From NCBI RefSeq assembly GCF_900114825.1, contig NZ_FOUI01000015.1, positions 1 to 64,000 on the forward strand: DNA of 64,000 nt. The letters run 5' to 3'. Within the stretch, counting starts at the first letter, position 1. Each line of letters begins with the position of its first letter. Origin of the DNA: Halopseudomonas yangmingensis (GTDB lineage: Bacteria > Pseudomonadota > Gammaproteobacteria > Pseudomonadales > Pseudomonadaceae). Made by a program: the position numbers and the translations under genes. The notes under the pieces are model-generated. The model saw only the letters and a program-made list of their open reading frames with translations, ran no database searches and was not told where the DNA came from. Positions 16,229-25,126 of this stretch are shown piece after piece.

Positions 16229-18685
16229 TCAAAGTGTGCAGGCGGCGCAGTCGCTGTCCTGGGTGTCGGTGTCAGCCATCAGCGATGTGCTGGTTTCAGC
16301 TGCCGCTGCAGCCTGGCGGATATCGGCCACGGCCTGCATGCCGTTGGACGTTTTCTGGTTCATGTAGTACTTGGACTTCAGTCCCAGCTTGACGCGGTAG
16401 AGGTAATCCTCGATCAGCTCGCTGGAAGCAATCGACGCATCGCCGATGACGCGGCGGTAGAAGTCGGCGGAAATGCCCTGGTCGGTCCATTTCTGCATGA
16501 TCGCGTAGAGTTCCGTCATGTCCCTGGTCGGAATGTCCCAGGCACTTTGGTAGTGCCCGGCCAGCGTGTCGCCCTCCGGGGCTGCCCAGTAGTTCACGCG
16601 CTGGTTGTCGGTCTTGATCAGCGTGAGTTCGCGCACCGGATAGAGGCCGTTGGTGGTACCCGACGCATTCGCCGAGGTCTCGGTGGGCATGTGTGCGACC
16701 AGCACTGAATTGCGGATGCCGCCGTTGGCCTTGATCTCGGCACGCAGCGCCTCCCAGTCATAGCGCAAGCTGAAGGGGGCGATCCGGTCGACGTGCGAAT
16801 TGCAGGTATCAAGTGGCAGCCAGCCTTCGGGCCAGCGTGTCTTGTGCATCCAGGGCGCGTTACCCAGCTCCTTGCCAAGTGTCAGGCTGGCGCGCAGCAG
16901 GTGGTAGTAGTGGCGTTCGGCGACCTCATGGATGAACTGCTTGCCGGCTTCATCGGTATAGCGCTTGCCGTTCTTCGCCATCAGATGCGCCAGACCGAGG
17001 ATGCCCACGCCAGCGTTCAAGCGCTTGCGCGAAGTCACGCCGACCTGCGGCAACTCGTAGTGTGCCAGGTGGATACACTTGTCGATCATCAACAAGGCGT
17101 AGTAAGCCACTTCGGCGTACTGTTCCTCGCTCTCGATATTGGAGACGACGATGCCGGCCAGATTGCACGTCGCCACCTCGGGCGCGCTGCGGCGCAGGAT
17201 GGCTTCGATCGGCAAGCCCTGCACGCTGTCACCCGGCTGCAAGTCATCCGGCCAGACCGGGCCTCGCTGGGTTTCCACCGGCGTCTTGCCGGGGATTTCG
17301 CGCCGCGTGCCGTCGATGAATTGCACCTCGACGAAGGAAATGTCGTCTTCTGCGTACAACTCGCTTATGTGGTTGTAGGGACCTGTCGGCAGAGCGATTT
17401 CGGCGCAGAGATTGGATGAAAAAATCGTATCCTTGAACGGCGTATGGCGGTTCATCTCGCTGATGTTGTGCTCATACACGCGGCCGGTTTCGTTCCATTC
17501 GTTGCTGGCGGTGATAAGCAGTTCGCGCGCGCGCACCCAGGTCTTGGGGAAGCTCTCATCAGCGGCATAGCGCTGGTAGATTTCCTCGAATTTTTCCTCG
17601 TCGCCGCTATACAGCGCAGCATACAGATCGGGCGCGGTATGGCAGTTGAACAGGAAAATGTCTTCGTTCCTCGCTACCTTGCGAGCGAAGAACCGGTTGC
17701 CGCCCCAGGAGTAATCCATGCCGCGAATTTTTCTGTCTTCGGTGGACATGGGGTTCTTCAATCGCAGCAGCGTGTCCACTTCAGGATCGAAGATGGGAAA
17801 GTAGGTGGTGCAGGCGCCGCCGCGACCGTTCTGCAGGTTGGATTTCACCTCCGCCACTAGCGCGCGGTAGTAGGGCAGCTTGCCCTGGTGGCGGATTACG
17901 CCGCCGCGCACCGGATCATTTACCGAGCGTGTTGCCAGATGCGCGCCGATGCCGGCACTCATGTAGGTCATGGTATTGGCGATGTGGTTGCCTACGGCGA
18001 TCGAGCGCGCATTGTCGGCCACGGTGTACAGGCAGCAACTGGCGTAGCCGCGCAGCGGCGTGCCGAGATTGACATGGTTGGGTGTCGGCGCATTGATGCG
18101 ATTCTTCGACAGGTGCTCGTAAAATCGCTGCACGTCGCGCATGCGGCGTTCGCGCGGCTGATCCACGGACAGCGCCATGGCCATGCGCATGTAAATGAAT
18201 TGTGGTGACTCGTAGTACTGGCCTTGCACCCGGTCGGCAATGGCGTACTTGGTCAGATGCGTATGCAACTGGTAGTGCGCATACTCGAAGTCGCGTTCAT
18301 GATTGATCCACTCCTGGATTACCGCGTATTCGGACTCGGAGTAGTCCAGCACCTCCATCAGGCCCAGCGCCTGCAGCTTGCGGTGCAAGGCCAGCACTGT
18401 GGGGCGTTGATTGCGGTAGAGGTCTTTGCGAATCAGCGTGGCGTAGAGCCGCCCTGCCATGCGGTTGTACGACCAGGTATCAAAGTTCAGGCAGGTACGT
18501 ATGAGTTGCTGCTGCAGTTCTCGCGAGGTGGCCGTGGAGGACATGCTCGAGACGGTTTCCAGCACCGCCGAAGGCCAGTCCACCGCATCGCCAAGAGACT
18601 CGGCGGCCCATTGACCCCACTGGTTGAGTTTGAACGGCGTGAAGGGTTCGCAGTGTCCATCGCGTTTGATTATGGTTTCCAGCAT
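16229..18685 (-). CDS. nrdA: Class Ia ribonucleotide reductase, large (catalytic) subunit
   Basis: 818-residue subunit that reduces ribonucleoside diphosphates. The N-terminal 95 residues (IIKRDG onward) resemble an ATP cone. The first redox cysteine is in RGYASCCLYT, the radical cysteine in SSNLCAEIALPT (about residue 427), and the second redox cysteine in VATCNLAG. The C-terminus ends DCAACTL, the mobile CxxC reduced by glutaredoxin. Between the radical cysteine and the next redox cysteine there are 80 residues, where E. coli has 23. The start at 18685 (MLETIIKRDG) was chosen over 18742 because it begins the conserved domain. A cobalamin riboswitch precedes it by about 200 bases. Confidence 0.95.
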   Translation of the reverse strand: MLETIIKRDGHCEPFTPFKLNQWGQWAAESLGDAVDWPSAVLETVSSMSSTATSRELQQQLIRTCLNFDTWSYNRMAGRLYATLIRKDLYRNQRPTVLALHRKLQALGLMEVLDYSESEYAVIQEWINHERDFEYAHYQLHTHLTKYAIADRVQGQYYESPQFIYMRMAMALSVDQPRERRMRDVQRFYEHLSKNRINAPTPNHVNLGTPLRGYASCCLYTVADNARSIAVGNHIANTMTYMSAGIGAHLATRSVNDPVRGGVIRHQGKLPYYRALVAEVKSNLQNGRGGACTTYFPIFDPEVDTLLRLKNPMSTEDRKIRGMDYSWGGNRFFARKVARNEDIFLFNCHTAPDLYAALYSGDEEKFEEIYQRYAADESFPKTWVRARELLITASNEWNETGRVYEHNISEMNRHTPFKDTIFSSNLCAEIALPTGPYNHISELYAEDDISFVEVQFIDGTRREIPGKTPVETQRGPVWPDDLQPGDSVQGLPIEAILRRSAPEVATCNLAGIVVSNIESEEQYAEVAYYALLMIDKCIHLAHYELPQVGVTSRKRLNAGVGILGLAHLMAKNGKRYTDEAGKQFIHEVAERHYYHLLRASLTLGKELGNAPWMHKTRWPEGWLPLDTCNSHVDRIAPFSLRYDWEALRAEIKANGGIRNSVLVAHMPTETSANASGTTNGLYPVRELTLIKTDNQRVNYWAAPEGDTLAGHYQSAWDIPTRDMTELYAIMQKWTDQGISADFYRRVIGDASIASSELIEDYLYRVKLGLKSKYYMNQKTSNGMQAVADIRQAAAAAETSTSLMADTDTQDSDCAACTL

Positions 18686-18884
18686 GAATGTGAGTTCCGG
18701 AACAAAGCTGCCAGGACCGGACGTGCCTGCAGCTATTGCCAATACACCTGCTCCCTCGCGCAGGGCCTTGCAGTGGACTCACACGACAAACGCACGCAAC
18801 CGGACGCGGCGCCCGGTTTACGGCGTGCTTTTCCCGCGAAAGCACTCACCTGCATCCGGGCGATCAGTTGACGCTGATCAGCCA

Positions 18885-19090
18885 CCAGATGTGTCGGCAG
18901 GTCTTCGGACTTTGCGGACATGGGCCTGAAGTTCAGACCCTCCTACACTGCTCCACTTCCCAGGCCATGGCGGCCCAGTGTGATTCGAGCATTTCGTTTC
19001 CGCTTACCGCTGCGGGGCAGTTCCGGACTTTCACCGGATTCCCTCTTACGACTTACCGACTAGGGGTAAGTACCGACGGGCACACTATAC
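18885..19090 (-). promoter_or_regulatory. Cobalamin (B12) riboswitch upstream of nrdAB
   Basis: Read on the minus strand, the region contains GAGGGAATCCGGTGAAAGTC, then CCGGAACTGCCCCGCAGCGG, and about 80 bases later AGTCCGAAGACCTGCC. These are the conserved blocks of the adenosylcobalamin riboswitch core, in the right order and spacing. The 3' end is about 200 bases from the nrdA start. B12 would be expected to switch off this B12-independent reductase when a B12-dependent class II enzyme can work. No class II gene is in the window. The 5' and 3' limits are approximate. Confidence 0.93.
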
Positions 19091-19231
19091 AGTGTTTTTT
19101 GGCTACCAGAAGTACTACCTGTAGTATTTGTGAGCCCGGCAGTCCAATTGAGCGCCGCACGGGCACTTCATGCCCTCAATCGGCTCATTACGCAGGCCTT
19201 CGCCCGACATAGACAGTTTTTCGACACTGAA

Positions 19232-19270
19232 AAGAAAAACCCTTGAAAACATCAATGTTTTCAAGGGTTT
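19232..19270 (-). terminator. Rho-independent terminator of ssrA
   Basis: AAACCCTTGAAAAC (19237-19250) and GTTTTCAAGGGTTT (19257-19270) form a 14-bp perfect stem with a six-base loop. On the minus strand it is followed by a U-rich tail. It lies three bases beyond the tmRNA CCA end. Confidence 0.9.
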
Positions 19271-19273
19271 GTT

Positions 19274-19629
19274 TGGTGGAGCCGGGGGGATTTGAACCCC
19301 CGTCCGCCAGTCCGCCGCTATCGGTTCTACATGCTTAGCCATCTCTACTTAGTTAACTCCGCGCCGCCCGAGTGGCAGGGTGCTTGGAGCGAGCTGCATG
19401 AGTTTTAGCCGTTACGTCTGCAGCGAACTTGGCGGCGATCCTGTTCTATATGACAGCCAGATCTTCGGGTTTACAGGCATCCCCTAGAGGCTGCTAGCCG
19501 GCTTAAGCGGCTAGGGCGTAGTTGTCGTCGTTGGCAACTATAAAGATGTGGCAGCGGATTTACGAGAACTGTCACCTACTCGGCATGCCCCTCAAGTTTT
19601 GTAACCGTCGTCGAATCCAAATCGGCCCC
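19274..19629 (-). ncRNA. ssrA: tmRNA (ssrA), tag ANDDNYALAA
   Basis: 356-base tmRNA that rescues stalled ribosomes together with SmpB. The 5' end GGGGCCG pairs with CGGCTCC next to the encoded ACCA at the 3' end, and a T arm with TTCAAAT is visible. The tag reading frame is GCC AAC GAC GAC AAC TAC, then GCC CTA GCC GCT TAA (stop at 19503-19505), giving ANDDNYALAA, the tag known from Pseudomonas. smpB lies 1.7 kb upstream on the same strand with one monooxygenase gene in between. Confidence 0.97.
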
Positions 19630-19743
19630 AAATCTTGCTGGTTCAATCGTGAGACCGCATTCTACGTCAGAGGTTCCCGGCTGGCCAGTTGCTTTGACGT
19701 TTAACGACTCACGCTACCTTTATGTGGGATGTTTACTGGCATT

Positions 19744-21102
19744 TCAAGGCCGATTTACTGCTGATGCTGAATAAAAACGCAGCACGCCGTCGTCGATCGG
19801 GCTGTTGCGCATGATGCGCCGGTCCTGCAGGTAGTTCTGGTAGACCTGCCAGGGAATCCGGTCGCCCTGTTTTGGCAGCAGCCCGCTGGCCCGCTGCACA
19901 TAGCCAGAGGTAAAGCTGAGGAAGGGTTGCTCGCTGACCTCGGAGTCGCGTTCGGCGACCGCTATGGCCATGCCGGTCTGGTCCATGTGTTTCAGCAGCC
20001 GGCAGACATAGTCGGCGGTCAGGTCGGCCTTCAGGGTCCAGGACGAGTTGACGTAGCCGAAGGCCATGGCGCAGTTGGGAATGTCGCTGAGCATCATGCC
20101 CTTGTAGGCCATGGTCTGCGCCGGTTCGACAGCCTTGCCGTCGACCCCTAGCCGGATATCGCCGAAGGCGTTCAGTTGCAGACCGGTGGCGACCACGATG
20201 ATGTCGGCTGGCAGTGAAGCGCCACTGGCCAGCCGGATGCCGTCGCTGGTGATCCGGTCGATCTGGTCGGTGACCACGCTGGCGCGGCCTTCGCGGATAT
20301 CCTTGAACAGGTCGCCATCCGGCGCCACGCAGATGCGCTGGTCCCAGGGCTGGTATGCCGGGCTGAAGTGGGCCGGGTTGATGTCGGGGCCGAGTTCGCT
20401 GGCGGCCATTTCGATCAGGCGTTTTCTGAACAGGCCGGGGCGTCGGCGGGCCAGCCGGTAATAGAAGATGCCGGTCAGGATGTTTTTCCAGCGCACCAGG
20501 CTGAAGGCGGTGGCGCCACTGCCGATCACCACTACGCGCTTGTCGCGGTAATCCAGTGCTTCGGGCCAGAACTGCGGGTGCACTATCGGGCCGTTGAAGC
20601 CTTCCTCGCCGGGGAAGTGCGGGCGGTAGGCCTGGTCGTAGCTGTAGTAGCCGCTGCACAGGTAAAGAAAGCGGCTGCGCAGCTGGTAGCGTGCGGGTTG
20701 GCCCTGACTGTCGCGGTGACTGATTTCAAGGGTCCAGCAGGCCTCGCTGCTTGACCAGTCGGCGCGTTCGACCCGTTGGCCAAAGCGGATCTGTTCGCGC
20801 AGCTGGTGCTCGTCGGCGGCTTCATTGATATAGGTGCGAATGTCCGGGCCGTCGGCTATCGACTTGTCGTTGGCCCAGGGTTTGAAGTCGTAGCTGAGGG
20901 TGTACATGTCCGAGTCGGAGCGGATGCCGGGGTAGCGGAACAGGTCCCAGGTGCCGCCAATCGCATCGCGCGCCTCGATGATCAGAAACTGCTTGTCCGG
21001 GCACTGCTGGCGCAGGCGGCAGGCGGCACCAATGCCGGACAGGCCGGCGCCGACGATCAGGACATCCAGGGGCTGTTCGGCATGCGGTTGGGCTGCGCTC
21101 AT
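19744..21102 (-). CDS. Flavin-containing monooxygenase, Baeyer-Villiger type
   Basis: 452-residue flavoprotein. The FAD site is GAGLSGIGAACRL at residues 18-30. The NADPH-site glycines are in VVIGSGATAFS near residue 196. The fingerprint FNGPIVHPQFWP matches the type I Baeyer-Villiger motif FxGxxxHxxxW. FRYPGIRSDSDMYTL, common to these enzymes, is also present. The likely reaction is insertion of an oxygen atom next to a ketone using NADPH and O2; the substrate is unknown. The gene sits between smpB and ssrA on the same strand, with its own start at 21102. No other catabolic genes are near. Confidence 0.88.
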   Translation of the reverse strand: MSAAQPHAEQPLDVLIVGAGLSGIGAACRLRQQCPDKQFLIIEARDAIGGTWDLFRYPGIRSDSDMYTLSYDFKPWANDKSIADGPDIRTYINEAADEHQLREQIRFGQRVERADWSSSEACWTLEISHRDSQGQPARYQLRSRFLYLCSGYYSYDQAYRPHFPGEEGFNGPIVHPQFWPEALDYRDKRVVVIGSGATAFSLVRWKNILTGIFYYRLARRRPGLFRKRLIEMAASELGPDINPAHFSPAYQPWDQRICVAPDGDLFKDIREGRASVVTDQIDRITSDGIRLASGASLPADIIVVATGLQLNAFGDIRLGVDGKAVEPAQTMAYKGMMLSDIPNCAMAFGYVNSSWTLKADLTADYVCRLLKHMDQTGMAIAVAERDSEVSEQPFLSFTSGYVQRASGLLPKQGDRIPWQVYQNYLQDRRIMRNSPIDDGVLRFYSASAVNRP

Positions 21103-21203
21103 CGGCTGTTCTCGTTGTTGTTGGCCTGTTGCTTCAGCACGCTAGGACGTTGTCGCCGGCTTGGCAAGTGTCATCAGCCGGGTTGATGGGGCGGGTATGC
21201 GAC

Positions 21204-21229
21204 AAAAAAATACCCCGCAGAGCGGGGTA
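21204..21229 (-). terminator. Rho-independent terminator downstream of smpB
   Basis: TACCCCGC (21211-21218) and GCGGGGTA (21222-21229) form an 8-bp stem. Read on the minus strand it is followed by seven U (complement of 21204-21210). It lies about 115 bases after the smpB stop and just before the monooxygenase gene, separating the two. Confidence 0.85.
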
Positions 21230-21345
21230 CAGGTTCATTGCTTGCATTGACCAAACCAGAAAGGGGACTGGTGGAGCTGACCAGTCTGTAAGTTCTGACT
21301 GGCGGTCCTATCGATTAGTTCAGCGGCACAGCAAAAAAAGGTGAA

Positions 21346-21828
21346 TCAGCGGTTGCGCTCGCGCACCACGCGCTGTTTTTCACGCTCCCAGTCACGTTCC
21401 TTGAGGGTTTCGCGCTTGTCGAAGTCCTTTTTGCCCTTGACCAGGGCAATCTCGCATTTGACCAGGTGTTTTTTCCAGTAGAGCGCCAGCGGTACGCAGC
21501 TGTAGCCTTTCTGCTGCACGGCGCTGATCAGCTTGTCCAGTTCGCGGGCCTTGAGCAACAGCTTGCGGGTGCGGATCGGGTCGGCCACCACATGGGTGCT
21601 GGCGCTCAGCAGCGGGCTGATTTGTGCGCCGAACAGAAAGGCTTCGCCGTCCTTGAAGACGATATAGCTGTCGACCAGCTGGGCCTTGCCGGCACGCAGG
21701 CTTTTCACTTCCCAGCCGGTCAGCGACACGCCGGCCTCGAAGCGTTCCTCGATGAAATAGTCGTGTTTGGCCTTCTTGTTCAGCGCTATGGTGCCGCCGC
21801 TGGCCTGTGCGTTCTTTTGCTTGCTCAT
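21346..21828 (-). CDS. smpB: SsrA-binding protein SmpB
   Basis: 160-residue RNA-binding protein that delivers tmRNA to stalled ribosomes. Typical segments are [20 protein letters not shown] near the start, [14 protein letters not shown], and the basic C-terminal tail ending [12 protein letters not shown], which enters the mRNA channel. The ATG at 21828 gives the normal length. The frame continues upstream through the divergent transporter gene but has no support there. Its partner ssrA is 1.7 kb downstream on the same strand. Confidence 0.97.
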   Translation of the reverse strand: MSKQKNAQASGGTIALNKKAKHDYFIEERFEAGVSLTGWEVKSLRAGKAQLVDSYIVFKDGEAFLFGAQISPLLSASTHVVADPIRTRKLLLKARELDKLISAVQQKGYSCVPLALYWKKHLVKCEIALVKGKKDFDKRETLKERDWEREKQRVVRERNR

Positions 21829-21939
21829 AGGCGGCGCATTATAGGCGCTTGTGCGGCGTCCGGCTATCGGTCCGACCTTGTCCTGCCGGTATGGAATCCG
21901 CACAATGCCCTCCTTTTTTCTTCTGGACGGTGAAACAGC

Positions 21940-23343
21940 ATGGCCAATGACAGTGTTTCCATTCACGGTATCTGGGCCAGTCGCTGGATTTTTATACTGG
22001 CGGCGACTGGCTCGGCGGTCGGGCTGGGTAATATCTGGAAATTCCCCTATATGGCCGGTGTTTATGGGGGCGGCGCCTTTGTGCTGGTCTACCTGATATG
22101 CATTGCGATGATAGGCGTGCCGATCATGCTGGCAGAGACCGTGATAGGTCGTAGAGGACGGCAGAGCCCGGTAAATGCCATGCGCAGCCTGGCGCTGCAA
22201 TCGGGTGCTTCTCCGCGCTGGTCGCTGGCGGCACTGATGGGTATGGTCACCGGCCTGCTGATTCTGTCGTTTTACAGTGTGGTGGCCGGCTGGTCGCTGG
22301 ATTACATCATCGGCATGGGGCGAGGCGAATTTGCCGGAATTGATGGTGCCGGGGCTGGCGCACGTTTTGGCGCGCTGACCGCCGACCCATGGCGTCTTAC
22401 CTTGTGGCATTCACTGTTTCTGCTGGTGACGGCCTTTATCATTGCCCGCGGTGTGGTTGCCGGGCTGGAGCGCAGCCTGCGCATCATGATGCCGATGCTG
22501 TTTGTGTTGCTGTTGGTGCTGCTGGGGTATTCGCTGACTACCGGGCATTTTGGTGACGGACTGAAGTTCCTGTTCCATTTTGATCTGGCCGAAGTGCCGG
22601 ACGGTATTCTGGCTGCAATGGGGCATGCATTTTTTACCCTGAGCGTCGGTGTGGGTTCGATCATGGTGTTTGGTGCCTACATGCCGAAGAAGTCCTCGAT
22701 CGGGGCTACGGTAATGACCGTGGGACTTCTCGATACCGTGGTGGCGCTGACCGCTGGCATGGCGCTGTTTCCTATTGTCTTTGCCGCAGGACTTGAGCCT
22801 GGCGGTGGGCCGGGATTGATGTTCGTCACCCTGCCGATTGCCTTTGGCAATATCGCTCTGGGTCAGCTATTCGGTTTGTTGTTCTTTATTCTGGTGGCGG
22901 TTGCCGCCTGGAGTTCGGCCATTTCCATGCTCGAGCCCGCAGTGGCCTACTGGGTTGAGCGCAGTGGTCGCAGCCGGGCTCTGGTTACCGGCGTTATTGC
23001 GGCACTGTGTTGGGTGGTCGGTATGGGTACGGTGCTGTCATTCAATGTGTTGGCCGACGCGCGGTTCTTTGTCAGCGACGCAGATGGCTGGCATCTTTTC
23101 CGCTGGACCACCGAGGGCGGCAAGACCCTGTTCGACAGCATCGATTATCTGACCAGCCGCATCATGCTGCCGCTGGGCGGGTTGTTGTTTGCGGTCTTTG
23201 CCGGCTGGGTGATGGGGCGTGACGTGGTGCGCGCCGAATTGTCCCTGCGGCATCCCTGGATGTTTCCGGTAATATATTGGCTGTTACGTGTGGTGGCGCC
23301 GGTGGGCGTGACCATTGTGTTTGTTGCCGAGCTGCTCAAGTGA
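21940..23343 (+). CDS. Sodium-dependent transporter, NSS (SNF) family
   Basis: 467-residue inner-membrane protein with about eleven hydrophobic segments in the LeuT-like arrangement. The first helix segment [19 protein letters not shown] contains the unwound sodium/substrate-binding region that defines the neurotransmitter:sodium symporter family. Related bacterial proteins import amino acids with sodium; the substrate here is unknown. The start ATG 21940 has only a weak ribosome site but gives the family N-terminus. It is divergent from smpB and is followed eight bases after its last codon by ratA. Confidence 0.92.
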   Translation: MANDSVSIHGIWASRWIFILAATGSAVGLGNIWKFPYMAGVYGGGAFVLVYLICIAMIGVPIMLAETVIGRRGRQSPVNAMRSLALQSGASPRWSLAALMGMVTGLLILSFYSVVAGWSLDYIIGMGRGEFAGIDGAGAGARFGALTADPWRLTLWHSLFLLVTAFIIARGVVAGLERSLRIMMPMLFVLLLVLLGYSLTTGHFGDGLKFLFHFDLAEVPDGILAAMGHAFFTLSVGVGSIMVFGAYMPKKSSIGATVMTVGLLDTVVALTAGMALFPIVFAAGLEPGGGPGLMFVTLPIAFGNIALGQLFGLLFFILVAVAAWSSAISMLEPAVAYWVERSGRSRALVTGVIAALCWVVGMGTVLSFNVLADARFFVSDADGWHLFRWTTEGGKTLFDSIDYLTSRIMLPLGGLLFAVFAGWVMGRDVVRAELSLRHPWMFPVIYWLLRVVAPVGVTIVFVAELLK

Positions 23344-23350
23344 TTGCCGT

Positions 23351-23785
23351 ATGACCCATATCCAGCGTTCCGCCTTGTTGCCCTATACAGCCCAGCGCTT
23401 GTTCGATCTGGTCAACCGTGTCGAGCATTATCCGCAGTTTCTTCCCTGGTGCTCTTCAGCGCAGGTGCTTGACGAAACCGAGCAGGAAATGCGAGCGCAG
23501 TTGACTGTGGCCAAGGCGGGGGTAAGCCAGTCATTTGTCACTCGCAATCAGCTGATACCCGGTCAGCGCATCGAAATGCGTCTGGAGCAGGGCCCCTTTA
23601 CCGAGTTGCATGGTATCTGGGAGTTTCGTGCACTTGGCGAACATGCCTGCAAGATCAGTCTGGATCTGCACTTCAATTACGCTGGGCCGGTGGTCAAGGC
23701 TACGCTGGGGCCATTGTTCAATCAGGCTGCCAACAGCATGGTCGAGGCGTTCTGCCAACGCGCCAAGGAGATATATGGTGGCTGA
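23351..23785 (+). CDS. ratA: RatA-family START-like protein (CoqD/Coq10-type)
   Basis: 144-residue protein of the polyketide-cyclase/START-like fold. It starts MTHIQRSALLPYTAQRLFDL and carries HYPQFLPWC, the family signature. In E. coli RatA was described as an inhibitor of 70S ribosome formation, while related Coq10 proteins bind ubiquinone. Which role holds here is open. ATG 23351 was preferred to an upstream start at 23315 that overlaps the transporter. The 3' end overlaps ratB by 11 bases, so the pair is coupled. Confidence 0.92.
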   Translation: MTHIQRSALLPYTAQRLFDLVNRVEHYPQFLPWCSSAQVLDETEQEMRAQLTVAKAGVSQSFVTRNQLIPGQRIEMRLEQGPFTELHGIWEFRALGEHACKISLDLHFNYAGPVVKATLGPLFNQAANSMVEAFCQRAKEIYGG

Positions 23786-24089
23786 GCACAGCATTGTGGT
23801 GGAGGTGGCCTACGCGCTGCCTGATAAGCAACGCATCATCGCCGTCGCGGTGCCGCAGGGCACCAGCATGCTTGAGGCGGCCAGGTTGTCGGGGATAGTC
23901 AACGAGTTTCCGGGGCTGGATCTGGATGCCAGTTCGATGGGGATTTTTGGCAAGTCGGTGGCGAAGCCGGCGGAGCGGGTTCTTCAGGCGGGTGAGCGGG
24001 TGGAAATTTACCGGCCTCTGCTGGCCGATCCGAAGGAAGTGCGCAAGCAGCGTGCCGCCAGAGCAAAGGCAGAGGAACAGGCCGGCTGA
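23775..24089 (+). CDS. ratB: RnfH-family ubiquitin-like protein (RatB)
   Basis: 104-residue protein of the RnfH family with a beta-grasp fold. The family blocks VEVAYALPDKQRIIAV and MGIFGKSVAKPAERVLQAGE are visible, followed by DRVEIYRPL-like EIYRPLLADPKEVRKQRAAR near the end. Its function is unknown; it is almost always paired with ratA. It starts at ATG 23775 inside the end of ratA, with a GTG at 23778 as the alternative. The tail is rich in lysine, arginine and glutamate. Confidence 0.92.
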   Translation: MVAEHSIVVEVAYALPDKQRIIAVAVPQGTSMLEAARLSGIVNEFPGLDLDASSMGIFGKSVAKPAERVLQAGERVEIYRPLLADPKEVRKQRAARAKAEEQAG

Positions 24090-24113
24090 ATGGTCAGTCG
24101 GCCCTTGATCTGG

Positions 24114-24554
24114 TCAGTTGTCGCCAGTTTGCAGCGGCGCACCAAGGTCTACCGGAAAGCTCTCGCTGGATGAAGAGGCGGGGAGCTGGCCACCCATGAT
24201 GGCTTCATCGCGACTGGTACCGGGCACGAAGTCACCACTCAGGCCGGCAAGACGGTCATTCTCGAAGAACAACGAAATGCGCTCCTGGGTGCGTGTACTG
24301 TGTCCGGCCTGCAGGCTGTACAGGTAGTCCCAGCGATTCGGGTGCAGTGTGTCCTGAATAAGCGGGCTACCCATGATAAAGCGTACCTGGCGGGTGGTCA
24401 TGCCGGGCCGCAACTGGTCAACCATGTCCTGGGTAATCACGTTGCCCTGTTGTACGTCGATCTTGTAGACGCCGGGAAAGCCGCAGCCGCCCAGCGACAG
24501 GGCCGCAGTGCAAAGGATAGCGAGAATGATTCGGTTCGGGCTTTTTACTGTCAC
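24114..24554 (-). CDS. bamE: Outer-membrane assembly lipoprotein BamE
   Basis: 146-residue lipoprotein of the BAM complex, which inserts beta-barrel proteins into the outer membrane. It has a signal peptide with lipobox LGGC (acylated cysteine 24). The SmpA/OmlA domain then follows: [12 protein letters not shown], the conserved [17 protein letters not shown], and WDYLYSL. The C-terminal 25 residues are serine-rich and probably disordered. It is divergent from fur, with 91 bases between starts, as in other pseudomonads (where it is called omlA). Confidence 0.95.
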   Translation of the reverse strand: MTVKSPNRIILAILCTAALSLGGCGFPGVYKIDVQQGNVITQDMVDQLRPGMTTRQVRFIMGSPLIQDTLHPNRWDYLYSLQAGHSTRTQERISLFFENDRLAGLSGDFVPGTSRDEAIMGGQLPASSSSESFPVDLGAPLQTGDN

Positions 24555-24645
24555 GTGGTATCATCCACAGTCGTGTTAGGGCTGAATGGCCCTGAATCAT
24601 ACCCGACAGATCCCGCCCTGCGAAGCGCTGAACGAGAAACTGCCC

Positions 24646-25053
24646 ATGCTTGAAAATCAGGAACTCCGCAAAGTTGGCCTCAAGGTCACCCTGCCACGGG
24701 TGAAGATACTGCAGATGCTCGACAACTCCGAAGAGCGTCACATGAGTGCCGAGGATGTCTACAAGGCATTGATGGAGGCCGGTGACGATGTTGGTCTGGC
24801 TACCGTGTATCGGGTGCTGACCCAGTTCGAGCAGGCCGGTCTGGTTGTAAGGCACAACTTTGATGGCGGTCATGCGGTTTTCGAGCTGGCGGATGGTGAT
24901 CATCACGACCATATGGTCTGCGTCGATTCCGGTGAGGTTATCGAGTTCTTTGATCCGGAGATCGAGCGCCGCCAGCGGGAAATCGTCAAGGAGCATGGCT
25001 TCGAGCTGGTTGACCACAACCTGGTGCTTTACGTGAAGAAAAAGGGCTCCTGA
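24646..25053 (+). CDS. fur: Ferric uptake regulator Fur
   Basis: 135-residue iron-dependent repressor. An N-terminal winged helix (residues 1-80) includes LATVYRVLTQFEQAGLV. The metal-binding/dimer domain contains DGDHHDHMVCVDSGEV. There is only one cysteine in that motif, so the CxxC structural zinc pair of E. coli Fur is missing, as in Pseudomonas aeruginosa Fur. ATG 24646 gives MLENQELRKVGLKVTLPR, the family start; the frame from 24586 was not used. Its promoter must lie in the 91 bases shared with bamE; I see no clear Fur box there. Confidence 0.96.
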   Translation: MLENQELRKVGLKVTLPRVKILQMLDNSEERHMSAEDVYKALMEAGDDVGLATVYRVLTQFEQAGLVVRHNFDGGHAVFELADGDHHDHMVCVDSGEVIEFFDPEIERRQREIVKEHGFELVDHNLVLYVKKKGS

Positions 25054-25070
25054 GCCCGGTTGGCCGAACC

Positions 25071-25096
25071 GTCATTCCCGCTTTCGCGGGGATGAC
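25071..25096. terminator. Bidirectional hairpin between fur and recN
   Basis: GTCATTCCCGC (25071-25081) pairs with GCGGGGATGAC (25086-25096), an 11-bp stem with one G-U pair and a four-base loop. It lies between the convergent fur and recN genes. There is no long U run, so it may act as an mRNA end stabiliser or a dispersed palindrome rather than a strict terminator. Confidence 0.6.
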
Positions 25097-25126
25097 ATGG
25101 ATCAGGGACGAGTACTGGCTCTGCGC

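Noticed and set aside
14818-18685. nrd genes as part of a prophage
   Set aside because: The NrdA/NrdB sequences have some phage-like features, but there are no phage structural, lysis or integrase genes nearby and the flanks are chromosomal.
19115-19342. 75-residue minus-strand frame over the riboswitch/tmRNA junction
   Set aside because: It overlaps the ssrA 3' end and its terminator, which are certain; coding there is not plausible.
24500-24645. Fur box in the bamE-fur region
   Set aside because: GAGAATGATTCGG inside bamE resembles half of a Fur box but the full 19-bp match is poor.
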